A stretch of DNA of 64,000 bases, from NCBI GenBank assembly GCA_004017535.1, contig SAJS01000002.1:1-64000 (forward strand), in the 5' to 3' direction. Position 1 is the stretch's first letter; every line of letters starts with the position of its first letter. Below are positions 8,881 through 18,790 of this stretch, piece after piece. The notes below the pieces were generated by a model, which saw only the letters and a list, made by a program, of their open reading frames with translations, was not told the origin of the DNA and ran no database searches. The stretch is from Mesorhizobium sp. GTDB lineage: Bacteria > Pseudomonadota > Alphaproteobacteria > Rhizobiales > Rhizobiaceae. The position numbers and the translations under genes are program-made.

Positions 8881-9692
8881 CTACTTCACCAGTTGCGGCA
8901 AATCCTTCAGGAACGCCGCGCGCGTCGCGAGACCTTTCGGCTCGCCGGTACGCTTGGTGTCGAGAACCAGCCTTGCAAAGACGATGCGGCGGCCGTCCTT
9001 CTCGGCCCAGCCGACGAACCACCCAAGCGAGCGCCTGCCGTCCTGGCCAAGCCTGGTGCTGCCGGTCTTGCCCTGCACCGTCCAGTCTCCTGCCGCGAAG
9101 GGCGGCAGGATTGCCTTGGTCATTTCATGCGCCTTCGCCGAAACCGGCATCTTGCCGGCGAGCAGTTGGCGCAGGAACGCCGTCTGCTCGACCGGCGATA
9201 TTTCGAGCGAGGAATTGATCCAGGATTGCGTCAGTCCGTTGTCCTTGCTGGCATCGCCCGAGACGTCCTTGTTGCCATAGCCGAATTTCGACACGTAGCC
9301 GGCGAATTTTTCGGCGCCGAGCCGCCGCGTGATCTCGCGCGAGTACCAGACGATGGAATCGCGTTCCCAGATCGTTGGATCGACGGTCTTCTGGTCGCGC
9401 TTCGCCGCCTTGAATTCCGGCTTGTAGTCCCAGCTTGGCGTGTGCGCGTCGCTTAAGATGCCTGCGTCATAGCCGATCAGCGCCAGGGGCACCTTGAACG
9501 TCGAGGCCGGACTGACGCGCTGATCGCAAACGCCGTCCTGGTAAAGCGTGGCGCCGCTTTGCGCATCCTGGATCAGCGTGCAGCGGATGTCGTCGAGCGG
9601 CGCCGATTGCGCCGCACCGGCAAGCCGAGCATCCAGGCCAGAAGGAAAAGGACGATGGCAAAAATGAAGGGATAGCGGTCCATCTGGCGCAT
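8881..9692 (-). pseudogene. Class D (OXA-type) beta-lactamase, disrupted by a frameshift
   Basis: Read with one frame change, the gene gives a signal peptide ([20 protein letters not shown]...) followed by a full class D beta-lactamase. The active-site STFK is at 9496-9507, followed by SIV (the SxV box), FGYGN (YGN box) and VQGKTG (KTG box). The signal peptide is in one frame and everything from about [14 protein letters not shown] onward is in another, so a single base appears to be missing near 9621-9627. The start at 9692 has GGAG ten bases upstream. If functional it would be a periplasmic serine beta-lactamase. Without the correct frame, the mature domain would lack export or be untranslated. 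A sequence error is equally possible. Confidence 0.8.
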
Positions 9693-9835
9693 GGCGAAGT
9701 CACTCCGGTATGAGATTGCGGGAGCGGCTTAGCGAGGCGACTTGTCTCGATTTTGTCTCAAATTGGCAATGTTTGTGCAGCTTCGCGTTAACCCTACCGG
9801 ACCGTTAAAATCCGGTACGCATAACGGCGAAGCAA

Positions 9836-10204
9836 TCAGATTTCGGGGTCGCCGCGCTTTTTGCCGATCCGCCAGTAGCGCCAGGGCATGAACCAGACAT
9901 AGCGCGCCGAAAGCACCTCCGGCACGCGGTCGATGCCATGCGTTCCGAACGGCCCGCAGCGCGAGATTCTGAACAGTCCCATCCAGCCGCCGGCCCACAG
10001 GCCATGGCGGGCGATCGCCTCATGCGCGTATTCGGAACAGGTCGGCAGGTGCCGGCAGTTGTTGCCCACGAAGCCTGAAAGCGTCAGCTGATAAAGGCGC
10101 ACGAGCGATGTGCCGAGCACGCGCCCGGGCGTCTTGCGCCATGGCCCCGGCCAATTGCGTCCCCGCTGGATCGGCCGGTGCGTATGTCCGTGATGGTCGC
10201 CCAT
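9836..10204 (-). CDS. yidD: Membrane protein insertion efficiency factor YidD
   Basis: The 122-residue protein contains the YidD signature NNCRHLPTCSEYAHEAI, with its three conserved cysteines, and ends with GIDRVPEVL. YidD is a small membrane-associated protein that assists YidC in inserting inner-membrane proteins. The start at MGDHHGH is chosen because the family begins near here; the frame is open further upstream. It usually lies near rnpA/yidC, but here it stands apart from them, as is common in Rhizobiales. Confidence 0.92.
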   Translation of the reverse strand: MGDHHGHTHRPIQRGRNWPGPWRKTPGRVLGTSLVRLYQLTLSGFVGNNCRHLPTCSEYAHEAIARHGLWAGGWMGLFRISRCGPFGTHGIDRVPEVLSARYVWFMPWRYWRIGKKRGDPEI

Positions 10205-10509
10205 CGCTCCGCAGCCTGTTTCACTGCGCGATAGATGTGGGCTTCGACGCTGAAACGCAATGCCCTCAAGGTCTGGAGCGCCGGATGGGATGGCTGCCGG
10301 TCCATGGGCGGTGGTGAGGGGGAAGCTCGCGGCAATCATGGTGACCGCCGCGCACGTCTCCAACGTGCCATTGGAACGTCGCTACCCGTATCACGTCGCT
10401 GAAAATGGCCAGGAACTCGTTCATGGCAGTTCTCCTTTGACACGGATTAGACTGCCGCTGGCCTTCCTCCTCAAACGAGTATAATTTCCGTGTCGGATAA
10501 CTTGAGGTT
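10205..10509. other. Intergenic region between yidD and the LysR gene
   Basis: About 300 bases between two divergent genes. It must hold the promoters for both. I see no further gene, no long repeat and no clear operator; open frames here have no family features. Confidence 0.5.
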
Positions 10510-11421
10510 ATGCGAATGAAGCGGGGCCGCCTGCCGCTGACGGCATTGAGAAGCTTCGAGACGGCCGGCCGGCATTTGAGCTTCAGCCGGGCGGCAGAGG
10601 AGCTTTATGTCTCGCAGGCCGCGATCAGCCGGCAGATACGCGAGCTCGAGACCTTTCTGGGAAGACCGCTGTTCCTGCGCCTCCATCGCCGCGTCGAGCT
10701 GACGGATGCGGGACATCGGCTGCTCGGCCGATTGGTCAGAAGCTTCGACGACATCGACCGCGTGCTTGCGGAGCTCACGGCCTCACCGGCGCAAGCCGTG
10801 GTCCGCGTCAGCGTCGAGCCATCGCTTGCCGCCGTATGGCTGGTGCCGCGGCTCAATCGCTTTCGCCAGTTGCGGCCCGACATCGATGTGTCCCTCGAAG
10901 TCGATCCGCGGCCGATCGAGTTCCGCAGCGACCAGCCCGAGCTTGCCTTGCGTTTCAGCGCGCATGCCACGTCATGGCCGCGCAGCGAGGCCGAGCGCCT
11001 GGCCTCGACCGTCGATTCACCGGTCCTGTCGCCGGCGCTGCTTGCCGCCGGCCCTCCCCTGGAAAAGCCGATCGACCTTCGCCATTACACGCTGCTGCAT
11101 GAGGAAAACCGCCAAGGCTGGGCGCGCTGGTTCCACGCGGCCGGCGTGCCCGCCGAGGCGATCCCCGCGCGCGGCCCGATGCTGACCGACGTCTCGCTAT
11201 CCAAACAGGCCGCGCTGCTCGGCCATGGCGTGGCGCTCGGCGACCTCCTGCAGGTCGGCGAGGAGCTCGCTTCGGGGACTTTGATCAAGCCGTTCGATAT
11301 CGATGTCGCGTCCGGCGCCTACTGGCTGGTGGCCAGGAGCTTGCCGGATCTGCCCGAACCCGCCAAGGCGTTCGCCGACTGGATCCGAAGCGAATTCGCA
11401 GTGACCAAGGGAGCGGCCTAA
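10510..11421 (+). CDS. LysR-family transcriptional regulator (GcvA-like)
   Basis: The 303-residue protein has an N-terminal winged helix (residues 8-65; SFSRAAEELYVSQAAISRQIRELE is the recognition region) and a C-terminal periplasmic-binding-like effector domain. The PLTALRSFETAGRHLSFSRAA start is typical of the GcvA subgroup. No adjacent operon on the opposite strand makes a clear target, since the upstream neighbour is yidD. The effector is therefore unknown. Confidence 0.92.
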   Translation: MRMKRGRLPLTALRSFETAGRHLSFSRAAEELYVSQAAISRQIRELETFLGRPLFLRLHRRVELTDAGHRLLGRLVRSFDDIDRVLAELTASPAQAVVRVSVEPSLAAVWLVPRLNRFRQLRPDIDVSLEVDPRPIEFRSDQPELALRFSAHATSWPRSEAERLASTVDSPVLSPALLAAGPPLEKPIDLRHYTLLHEENRQGWARWFHAAGVPAEAIPARGPMLTDVSLSKQAALLGHGVALGDLLQVGEELASGTLIKPFDIDVASGAYWLVARSLPDLPEPAKAFADWIRSEFAVTKGAA

Positions 11422-11430
11422 GCCCTGTCT

Positions 11431-11877
11431 TCAGGCCGCCTGTCCGGCGCGCTTCTTCTCGATTTGGCCGATCGCGTCGACCACCGCGTCGAAGGTCAGC
11501 ATGGTGGAGGCGTGGCGGGCCTTGTAGTCGCGCACCGGTTCCAGATATTTGAGGTCGGCGAAACGGCCTTCCGGCGGCGCTCCGTTCTCTTTCAGCATCC
11601 TCAGCATGGTTTCGCGCACGGCGCGCAATTCGCCGGCGTGGGCGCCGACCACATGCTGGGCCATGATCGAGGACGAGGCCTGGCCAAGCGCGCAGGCCTT
11701 CACGTCATGGGCGAAATCGGTGACCACATCGCCGTCCATCTTGAGGTCGACGGTCACGGTCGAGCCGCACAATTTGGAATGCGCCCTGGCGGTCGCGTCG
11801 GGATGATCGAGCCGGCCGATACGCCCGATGTTTCCGGCGAAGCCGAGAATTTTCGCATTGTAGACGTCGTCGATCAT
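11431..11877 (-). CDS. Iron-sulfur cluster assembly scaffold protein (IscU/SufU/NifU-N family)
   Basis: The 148-residue protein has the three scaffold cysteines in order: [30 protein letters not shown], and a third region that here lacks a clear Cys near the C-terminus. The N-terminal half matches the NifU-like scaffold fold. In Rhizobiales this gene commonly lies opposite folE, as here. The start [11 protein letters not shown] is the conserved family start; the upstream open frame is not protein-like. It probably assembles or carries [2Fe-2S]/[4Fe-4S] clusters, although the missing third Cys leaves open another role. Confidence 0.85.
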   Translation of the reverse strand: MIDDVYNAKILGFAGNIGRIGRLDHPDATARAHSKLCGSTVTVDLKMDGDVVTDFAHDVKACALGQASSSIMAQHVVGAHAGELRAVRETMLRMLKENGAPPEGRFADLKYLEPVRDYKARHASTMLTFDAVVDAIGQIEKKRAGQAA

Positions 11878-12077
11878 ATTTTTCCAATCCGTCGCCGCCC
11901 AGCGAACAGGGTTTGCCGCTCTCGCGTCTTCCTTTCGCTCTGCTCCAACCATATATAATGGTAGCAGTCGGGCATCGACAAGGCGGCCGGAAGCTGCCTT
12001 CGTTGCCCCGCTGTTCACGCCGCTTGCGGGATGGAAATGGGCGATTTTCACCCAAAAGGTCATGGTCCGTTCAACTC

Positions 12078-12097
12078 GTCCCACCTTTGAGTGGGAC
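12078..12097 (+). promoter_or_regulatory. Hairpin in the folE leader
   Basis: A perfect 7-bp stem (GTCCCAC / GTGGGAC) with a 6-base loop lies 17 bases upstream of the folE start. It could affect translation of folE. No riboswitch fold was recognised. Confidence 0.4.
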
Positions 12098-12113
12098 TAC
12101 GGGAGACGCCTTT

Positions 12114-12746
12114 ATGGATGCCGTCATCAAGAAAATCATGCCCCCTTCACAATATTTGGACAAGCCCGTCACCGACCGGCCGAGCGAAGCCGAGGTCGAG
12201 GCCGCCGTGCGCACATTGCTGCGCTGGACCGGCGACAATCCGGACCGCGAAGGCCTGGTCGATACGCCGAAGCGTGTCACCAAAGCCTTCCGCGAGATGT
12301 TCAACGGCTACGACATGTGCCCGGCCGACGAGCTTGGCCGCACTTTCGAGGAGGTTGCCGGCTATGACGACCTCGTCATCGTCAAGGACATAAAGTTCCA
12401 TTCGCATTGCGAGCACCATATGGTGCCGATCATCGGCAAGGCGCATGTCGGCTATCTGCCGGACGGCAAGGTCGTCGGCCTGTCGAAGATCGCGCGCGTG
12501 GTCGACATCTTCGCCCATCGCCTGCAGACGCAGGAAGCGATGACCGCGCAGATCGCCGGCGTCATCCAGGACGTGCTCAACCCGCGCGGCGTCGCCGTCA
12601 TGCTCGAGGCCGAGCATATGTGCATGGCCATGCGCGGCATCCGCAAGCAGGGTTCGACCACGCTGACCTCGACCTTCACCGGCGTCTTCAAGGATACGCC
12701 CGAGGAGCAGGTCCGCTTCGTCACCATGGTGCGCGCAGGCGGCTGA
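12114..12746 (+). CDS. folE: GTP cyclohydrolase I
   Basis: The 210-residue enzyme converts GTP to 7,8-dihydroneopterin triphosphate, the first step of folate/tetrahydrobiopterin synthesis. It shows the zinc and active-site block [11 protein letters not shown], the [11 protein letters not shown] block, and the C-terminal [18 protein letters not shown] motif with its second zinc Cys. The ATG at MDAVIKK is preceded by GGGAGA. It is divergent from the Fe-S scaffold gene and is followed by hisI. Confidence 0.97.
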   Translation: MDAVIKKIMPPSQYLDKPVTDRPSEAEVEAAVRTLLRWTGDNPDREGLVDTPKRVTKAFREMFNGYDMCPADELGRTFEEVAGYDDLVIVKDIKFHSHCEHHMVPIIGKAHVGYLPDGKVVGLSKIARVVDIFAHRLQTQEAMTAQIAGVIQDVLNPRGVAVMLEAEHMCMAMRGIRKQGSTTLTSTFTGVFKDTPEEQVRFVTMVRAGG

Positions 12747-12759
12747 TTTGCAGGCCGGC

Positions 12760-12810
12760 GGACCATGATCCCGAAAAGTGGAGACCGGTTTTCGGATAAG
12801 ATCATGGTCC
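12760..12810. repeat. Rhizobiales-type palindromic intergenic element
   Basis: Outer arms GGACCATGATC / GATCATGGTCC are perfect 11-bp complements, and inner arms CCGAAAA / TTTTCGG add a second stem. A related copy lies at 50434-50477. The right arm contains the hisI start codon. Confidence 0.8.
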
Positions 12811-13280
12811 AAAACAAAGAACTACCGGCGATCGAATTTCCAAAAGCTCCCTCAGACAAGAAAGCACTGGAGGAAGGCTCCGCCTTTTCTCCGCGCTTTG
12901 ACGCCGCGGGCCTCGTCACCGTCGTCGTCACCGACGCCGGTGACGGCATACTGTTGATGGTCGCGCATATGAACGCCGAGGCGCTGGCGCTGACGCTGGA
13001 AACCGGCATTGCCCACTACTGGTCGCGCTCGCGCAACGCGCTGTGGAAGAAGGGCGAGACCTCCGGCAACTTCCAGCAGGTCGTCGAGATGCGCACGGAT
13101 TGTGACCAGGACGCGATATGGTTGCGCGTGAAAGTGTTGGGCCACGACGCAACCTGCCACACTGGACGGCGTTCTTGTTTTTATCGGACGGTGGGGCTGA
13201 ATGACGGCAAAGCGACGCTTGCCGGCGACGGCAGCAGGCCGCTGTTCGATGCGGAAGAAACGTATCGGAAGCCGGTGTGA
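12804..13280 (+). CDS. hisI: Phosphoribosyl-AMP cyclohydrolase
   Basis: The 158-residue enzyme opens the purine ring of phosphoribosyl-AMP in histidine synthesis. It has [19 protein letters not shown], the metal site [11 protein letters not shown] and the downstream [11 protein letters not shown], all characteristic of HisI without a fused HisE domain. The chosen ATG lies within the right arm of a palindromic repeat; an upstream in-frame ATG at 12765 lies inside the left arm. The repeat may therefore supply the start. The gene follows folE by 57 bases on the same strand. Confidence 0.95.
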   Translation: MVQNKELPAIEFPKAPSDKKALEEGSAFSPRFDAAGLVTVVVTDAGDGILLMVAHMNAEALALTLETGIAHYWSRSRNALWKKGETSGNFQQVVEMRTDCDQDAIWLRVKVLGHDATCHTGRRSCFYRTVGLNDGKATLAGDGSRPLFDAEETYRKPV

Positions 13281-13361
13281 ACCATTCAATATTCACAAAC
13301 CACTCAGATTCACTATTCTCAAATATCCTTGCGATAGAAGGGATATGGGACAAGGGAGATC

Positions 13362-14330
13362 ATGATGCTCGAATGGGCGTCATTGCGCAGCAAACCTGAC
13401 GTTCGGGAGGCCAACGGCCCCGCATCGTCCGGCGGCGTGCCCGATCCGAAACCAGGCAGGAAAGCGGGCATCTCGCTGGCGCTTGGCGGCGGCTGTGCCC
13501 GCGGTTGGGCCCATATCGGCGTGCTGCGCGCGCTTGACGAGGCCGGCATCGAAGTATCGATGATCGCCGGCACTTCGGTCGGTGCCCTGGTGGGCGGCTG
13601 TTATCTTGCCGGCAAGCTCGACGAACTGGAAGAATTCGCCAGAAGCCTGACCAAGCGGCGCATCTTCGGCCTGCTTGACCTCAATCTGCGCGGCAGCGGC
13701 CTGTTCGGCGGCATGAAGCTCGACCAGCGCCTGCGCGAGCATCTCGACGGCGCCCGCTTCGACGACCTGTCGAAACCGTTCGTCGCCGTTGCTTCCGAAA
13801 TCCGCACCGGCCATGAGATCTGGCTGTCGAGCGGCTCGCTCGTCACCGCCATGCGGGCTTCCTATGCGCTGCCCGGCGTCTTCGAGCCGGTGCCCTGCAA
13901 CGGCCGCATGCTGGTCGACGGCGCGCTGGTCAATCCGGTGCCGGTCTCGGTCTGCCGCGCCTACGAGCAGCCGCTCGTCGTGGCGGTCAACCTGCATTAT
14001 GATCTCTTCGGTCGCGCCGCCGTCATCAAGCACAGCGCCGGCGAGCTGGTCGTCGAGAAAGACGCGCCGCGACCCGGCCAGATCAATCCCCAGTCGCACC
14101 AGACGCGGCTCGGCATCACTGGCGTCATGGTCGAAGCCTTCAACATCATCCAGGACCGGATCTCGCGCGCCAGGCTCGCCGGCGATCCGCCCGACATGTC
14201 GCTGCAGCCGAAGCTCAGCCACATCGGCCTCACCGAATTCCACCGCGCCGACGAGGCGATCAGCCTCGGCTATCAGGCGACGATGTCCCAGATCAGCGAA
14301 CTGACCCGGCTGCAGTCCGTTCTGGTCTGA
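13362..14330 (+). CDS. Patatin-like phospholipase family protein (RssA-like)
   Basis: The 322-residue protein has the patatin catalytic dyad: the oxyanion block LALGGGCARGWAHIGVL, the nucleophile elbow GTSVG and the catalytic Asp in VDGALVNPVP. It lacks a signal peptide or membrane helix. Such proteins hydrolyse acyl chains of lipids; the substrate is not known. It is convergent with recJ, whose stop lies 13 bases away. Confidence 0.9.
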   Translation: MMLEWASLRSKPDVREANGPASSGGVPDPKPGRKAGISLALGGGCARGWAHIGVLRALDEAGIEVSMIAGTSVGALVGGCYLAGKLDELEEFARSLTKRRIFGLLDLNLRGSGLFGGMKLDQRLREHLDGARFDDLSKPFVAVASEIRTGHEIWLSSGSLVTAMRASYALPGVFEPVPCNGRMLVDGALVNPVPVSVCRAYEQPLVVAVNLHYDLFGRAAVIKHSAGELVVEKDAPRPGQINPQSHQTRLGITGVMVEAFNIIQDRISRARLAGDPPDMSLQPKLSHIGLTEFHRADEAISLGYQATMSQISELTRLQSVLV

Positions 14331-14342
14331 ATTCCCCGATTG

Positions 14343-16145
14343 CTACGCGAGAGCTGCATCGCTGATGCGGAACTGCACCGTGCGGTTGCCGTTCCAGTAA
14401 TTGCCCGACAGCGAACCGGCGACATGCACGGTCCTGCCCCTGTTCTTGAACAGGAATTCGCCGAGCGCAGTGTCGACGGCTCGGAAGGCGATCGCCTGGA
14501 TGTTGCCGCCGCTTTGCGACTGCAGGTCCACTCTAATGTGGTTGGTGCCGATCGCGCGCGCGTCGGTCAGCCGGTGGCGCGGCAGCACGAACACCGGCGC
14601 GATGTGCCCGGCGCCGAACGGGCCGGCTTTCTCCAGCGCGTCGAGCAGCGCGATCGTGGCGCCCTCGGCGGCCAGGGCGCCGTCGATCGCCAGGCTTTCC
14701 TCATTCTGCAGCCGGAAGACATCGGCCGCGGCGCGCTCTTCGAAGAAGGCGCGCAACTCGCCGAGCTTGGCACGCTCGACGGTGATGCCGGCCGCCATCG
14801 CATGGCCGCCACCCTTGACGATCAGCCCGGCAGCCGCCGCCTCTCGCACCAGCCGGCCAAGGTCGAAGCCGGTCACCGAACGGCCGGAGCCCGTGCCGAT
14901 GCCGGTCGAATTGAAGGCGATGGCGAAGGCCGGCCGCCGCGCATAGTCCTTGAGCCGCGAAGCGATCAGCCCGACGATGCCCGGATGCCAGCTGTTGCTG
15001 GCGGTGACGATAACCGCCGGACCGTTGCCGCCGGCAAGCTCGGCATCGGCCTCGGCGCGCGCCTGCGCCAGCATCTCCTGCTCCATCTGCTGACGTTCCT
15101 GGTTCAGCCGGTCGAGCGTCTCGGCGATGCTTGCCGCTTCCACGGGGTCGTCGGTGGCCAAAAGCCGGCTGCCGAGCGCCGCGTCGCCGATGCGGCCGCC
15201 GGCATTGATGCGCGGGCCGATCAGGAAGGACAGATGGAAGGTGTTGATCGGCTCGCCGATGCGTGAGACTCGCGCCAGCGCCGCCAGCCCCTCATTCTTC
15301 TGCTGGCGCAACACCTGCAGGCCCTTGACGACGAAGGCGCGGTTGACGCCGGTGAGCGGCACCACGTCGCACACCGTCGCCAGCGCCACCAGATCGAGCA
15401 TTGAAAGCAGATCGACGGGCGCGGCATCCGGCAGCCTTTCGCGCAGCAGCTTTGCCGTCTGAACAAGGCACAGGAAGACGACGCCGGCGGCGCACAGATG
15501 CCCCTGCCCCGACAAATCGTCCTCGCGATTGGGATTGACCACGGCCACAGCGGGCGGCAGCGGTCCGCCGACCTGGTGGTGGTCGAGCACCACCACGTCG
15601 GCGCCGGCTTCCCTGGCAGCCTCGATCGAGGTCGCACTGTTGGTGCCGCAATCGACGGTGACGATCAGCTTGGCGCCGCGCGAGATCAGTTCCCGCATCG
15701 CTTCCGGATTGGGCCCGTAGCCCTCGAAGATGCGGTCCGGGATATAGATTTCCGACGGCACCGAAAAATGCGTGAGGAAGCGTCTCAGGAGCGCCGACGA
15801 GGCGGCGCCGTCCACGTCATAGTCGCCGAAGATTGCCACTTTTTCGCGGGCGACGATCGCATCGGCCAGCCGCGCCGCCGCTTTCTCCATGTCGGTCAGC
15901 GATGCCGGGTTAGGCAGAAGCTCGCGAATGGTCGGATCGAGGAAGCGCTCGGCCTGCTCCGCGCTGACGCCGCGGCCGGCCAGCACCCGCGCCACGATAT
16001 CGGGCACGCCGTGGCCCTGCGCGATCGCCAAGGCGGCCATGTCCTGCCGCTCGGTCAGCCGGTGCTGCCAGGAGACACCGGTCGCCGACTGCCTGACATC
16101 GAGGAAGAACCGTTTCTCGCCCGTCATGCGACGCGCCGTCTGCAC
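14343..16145 (-). CDS. recJ: Single-stranded-DNA-specific exonuclease RecJ
   Basis: The 600-residue 5'-3' exonuclease has the DHH-family motifs: FGDYDVDGAASSALL, TVDCGTN, VVLDHHQ, then the DHHA1 domain with KGGGHAMAAGITV and a C-terminal OB fold. It acts in mismatch repair and RecF-pathway recombination. An alternative start six codons in (MTGEKRF) is possible. It is followed by glpX and hom on the same strand in gene order, a common Rhizobiales arrangement. Confidence 0.95.
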   Translation of the reverse strand: MQTARRMTGEKRFFLDVRQSATGVSWQHRLTERQDMAALAIAQGHGVPDIVARVLAGRGVSAEQAERFLDPTIRELLPNPASLTDMEKAAARLADAIVAREKVAIFGDYDVDGAASSALLRRFLTHFSVPSEIYIPDRIFEGYGPNPEAMRELISRGAKLIVTVDCGTNSATSIEAAREAGADVVVLDHHQVGGPLPPAVAVVNPNREDDLSGQGHLCAAGVVFLCLVQTAKLLRERLPDAAPVDLLSMLDLVALATVCDVVPLTGVNRAFVVKGLQVLRQQKNEGLAALARVSRIGEPINTFHLSFLIGPRINAGGRIGDAALGSRLLATDDPVEAASIAETLDRLNQERQQMEQEMLAQARAEADAELAGGNGPAVIVTASNSWHPGIVGLIASRLKDYARRPAFAIAFNSTGIGTGSGRSVTGFDLGRLVREAAAAGLIVKGGGHAMAAGITVERAKLGELRAFFEERAAADVFRLQNEESLAIDGALAAEGATIALLDALEKAGPFGAGHIAPVFVLPRHRLTDARAIGTNHIRVDLQSQSGGNIQAIAFRAVDTALGEFLFKNRGRTVHVAGSLSGNYWNGNRTVQFRISDAALA

Positions 16146-16266
16146 ATCATTGCTGCGCAGATATCAATATGCGAGGTCCAGAGCAATTCGGCACAAGCCA
16201 GCAATCCGGGGAAAAGTGTGGAAGATTTTTCCCCGGAACGCCGCGGCGGCGCTCAAATGGGCGAAG

Positions 16267-17250
16267 TCAAAACTTCTCCAGATCCTGGTGGCGCGCCTTG
16301 ATCTCGCGAACCGTGCGTGAGGACGAGCGCAGCGCGATGGTGTGCGTGGTGATGAAGGTGCGGCCGAACTTCACCCCGTCGAGCAGATTGCCGTCGGTGA
16401 CGCCGGTCGCCGCGAACAGCACGTCGCCGCGCGCCATGTCCTGGGCGCGATAGACCCGCTTCGGATCGGAAATGCCCATCTTCTCAGCCCGCGCCACCTT
16501 CTCCGGCGTGTCGAGGATTAGCCGGCCCAGCATCTGCCCGCCGGTGCAACGAAGCGCCGCCGCCGCCAGCACGCCTTCCGGCGCGCCGCCCGTGCCGAGA
16601 TAGATGTCGATGCCGGTCTCGTCCGGATCGGTAGTGTGGATGATGCCGGCGACATCGCCGTCGCCGATCAGCCGGATCGCCGCGCCCGTGGCGCGCACGG
16701 CGTCGATCAGCTTGGCGTGACGGGGCCGGTCGAGGATGCAGGTGGTGATGTCGGAAACCGCCACGCCTTTAGCCTTGGCCAGATTGGCGAGGTTCTCGGC
16801 CGGCGAGGCGTCGATGTCGATCAGGTCTTCCGGATAGCCGGGGCCGATGGCGATCTTGTCCATATAGACGTCGGGCGCGAACAGCAGGCTGCCCTTTTCC
16901 GCGATGGCGATGACCGCAAGCGCATTGGGCAGGTTCTTGGCGCAGATCGTGGTGCCTTCCAGCGGATCGAGCGCGATGTCGACGGCCGGGCCTTTGCCGG
17001 TGCCGACCTCCTCGCCGATATAGAGCATCGGCGCCTCGTCGCGCTCACCCTCGCCGATCACCACCGTTCCCTTGATCGCCAGCCGGTTGAGTTCCTGGCG
17101 CATCGCGTCCACCGCCACCTGGTCGGCGGCCTTCTCATCGCCGCGCCCGCGCAGCCTGGCGGCCGCGACGGCGGCCCGCTCGGTGACGCGCACCACTTCC
17201 ATGGTGAGGATCCGGTCGAGGCCGGCAGCGATGTTCTGGGCGATGTTCAT
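16267..17250 (-). CDS. glpX: Class II fructose-1,6-bisphosphatase
   Basis: The 327-residue protein has the GlpX signature: VVIGEGERDEAPMLYIGEEVG, the metal site VDIALDPLEGTT, and GTGGAPEGVLAAAAL. It dephosphorylates fructose-1,6-bisphosphate in gluconeogenesis. The start MNIAQNIAAGLDR has AGGA about ten bases upstream; the longer open frame is not conserved. It lies between hom and recJ on the same strand. Confidence 0.95.
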   Translation of the reverse strand: MNIAQNIAAGLDRILTMEVVRVTERAAVAAARLRGRGDEKAADQVAVDAMRQELNRLAIKGTVVIGEGERDEAPMLYIGEEVGTGKGPAVDIALDPLEGTTICAKNLPNALAVIAIAEKGSLLFAPDVYMDKIAIGPGYPEDLIDIDASPAENLANLAKAKGVAVSDITTCILDRPRHAKLIDAVRATGAAIRLIGDGDVAGIIHTTDPDETGIDIYLGTGGAPEGVLAAAALRCTGGQMLGRLILDTPEKVARAEKMGISDPKRVYRAQDMARGDVLFAATGVTDGNLLDGVKFGRTFITTHTIALRSSSRTVREIKARHQDLEKF

Positions 17251-17435
17251 GGATGGGCATTCCTCGTTGTCTGTTTGCGTCGAGCAATCCCAGAACGGTT
17301 GAGCGCCGGAATTGCTCCGCCTCCCGCCAGAGGCGGGCTTCTTCTGGCAAAGCTCCATGACAACGGCAAGACTTGGCCAGTCATTTTTCGAAATGACTGC
17401 AAAATCAATCGATTGAAGACGGAATCGGGCCTGGC

Positions 17436-18749
17436 CTATTCCGCCCGCTCGATGCGGATCACTTGCGGCTTGTCGGTCAGATGGCCGTCCTTTGTGATGC
17501 CTTCGACAGCCTTGCGCACCGCCGCTTCCGTCGTCTCGTGGGTGACGAGGATGACCGTCTTCTGCGCCTGCGTCTCCGGAGCGGCCGCCTGCTGGACGAT
17601 CGATTCCAGCGAGATGTCATTGTCGGCCATGCGCTTGGCGATGGCCGCGAAGACGCCGGTGCGGTCATGCACGGTCAGCCGGATGAAGTAGCCGCCGGCA
17701 TGGCTGCGCATGCGCGCCTTCTTGTAAGGCTTCAGTTCCTTCGCCGGCCAGCCGAACACCGGAGCGTGCTGGAACCCGGGCCGGCTCTTGGCAATGTCGG
17801 CGATGTCGCCGATCACCGCCGACGCGGTGGCGTTGCCGCCGGCGCCTGGGCCGGAAAGCAGGAGCTCGCCCAGAATGTCGGTCTCGATCGCCACCGCGTT
17901 GGTCACGCCATGCACCTGCGCGATGACGGACGCCGTCGGCACCATCGTCGGGTGCACCCGCTGCTCGATGCCGCTGTCGGTGCGCTGCGCGACGCCGAGC
18001 AGCTTGATGCGGTAGCCGAGATCGGCCGCGGCGCGGATGTCGGCCTGGCTGATGTTGGAGATGCCTTCCATATAGATGTCGTTGGCGGCGATTTTCGTGC
18101 CGAAGGCAAGGCTGGTCAGGATCGACAGCTTGTGGGCCGTGTCATGGCCCTCGATGTCGAAGGTCGGATCGGCCTCGGCATAGCCCAGACGCTGCGCGTC
18201 CTTCAGGCAGGCATCGAACGAGATGCCCTCGGCTTCCATGCGGGTCAGGATGTAGTTGCAGGTGCCGTTGAGGATGCCGAAGACACGCGTCACCGCGTTG
18301 CCGGCCATCGCCTCGCGCATCGTCTTGATGACAGGGATGCCGCCGGCCACCGCCGCCTCGTAATTGAGCAGCACGCCCTTCTTCTCGGCGATCTCGGCAA
18401 GCGCCACTCCATGCTTGGCAAGCAGCGCCTTGTTGGCGGTGACGACATGCCGGCCTGCCTCGAGCGCCGCCTTCACCGCCAGCCGCGCCGGCCCTTCGTC
18501 GCCGCCGATCAGCTCGACAAAGACGTCGATGTCGGCCTTTTCGGCCATCTGGACCGGATCGTCGAACCATGTCGCGGCGCTGAGATCGATACCGCGGTCG
18601 CGTTTCCGGTCGCGGGCCGAAACGGCCGTCACGACGATATCGCGTCCGCACTGGCGGGTGAGCTCGGTCGCCTTGTCGCGCAGCACGCGCGCCACCGAGG
18701 CGCCAACTGTGCCGAGGCCGGCAATTCCAACACGCAACGCTTCAGCCAT
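17436..18749 (-). CDS. hom: Homoserine dehydrogenase
   Basis: The 437-residue enzyme reduces aspartate semialdehyde to homoserine for threonine and methionine synthesis. It has the N-terminal Rossmann GIAGLGTVGASV, the catalytic NGTCNYIL block and the Lys-containing DIEGHDTAHKLSIL, and a C-terminal ACT domain (from about residue 350, FIRLTVHDRTGVFAAIA) for feedback control. It lies directly downstream of the aminotransferase, with a 41-base gap. Confidence 0.96.
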   Translation of the reverse strand: MAEALRVGIAGLGTVGASVARVLRDKATELTRQCGRDIVVTAVSARDRKRDRGIDLSAATWFDDPVQMAEKADIDVFVELIGGDEGPARLAVKAALEAGRHVVTANKALLAKHGVALAEIAEKKGVLLNYEAAVAGGIPVIKTMREAMAGNAVTRVFGILNGTCNYILTRMEAEGISFDACLKDAQRLGYAEADPTFDIEGHDTAHKLSILTSLAFGTKIAANDIYMEGISNISQADIRAAADLGYRIKLLGVAQRTDSGIEQRVHPTMVPTASVIAQVHGVTNAVAIETDILGELLLSGPGAGGNATASAVIGDIADIAKSRPGFQHAPVFGWPAKELKPYKKARMRSHAGGYFIRLTVHDRTGVFAAIAKRMADNDISLESIVQQAAAPETQAQKTVILVTHETTEAAVRKAVEGITKDGHLTDKPQVIRIERAE

Positions 18750-18790
18750 GTCCGGCGACGCCCCTCAAAATCCAGAAATATTAGGCAGAC

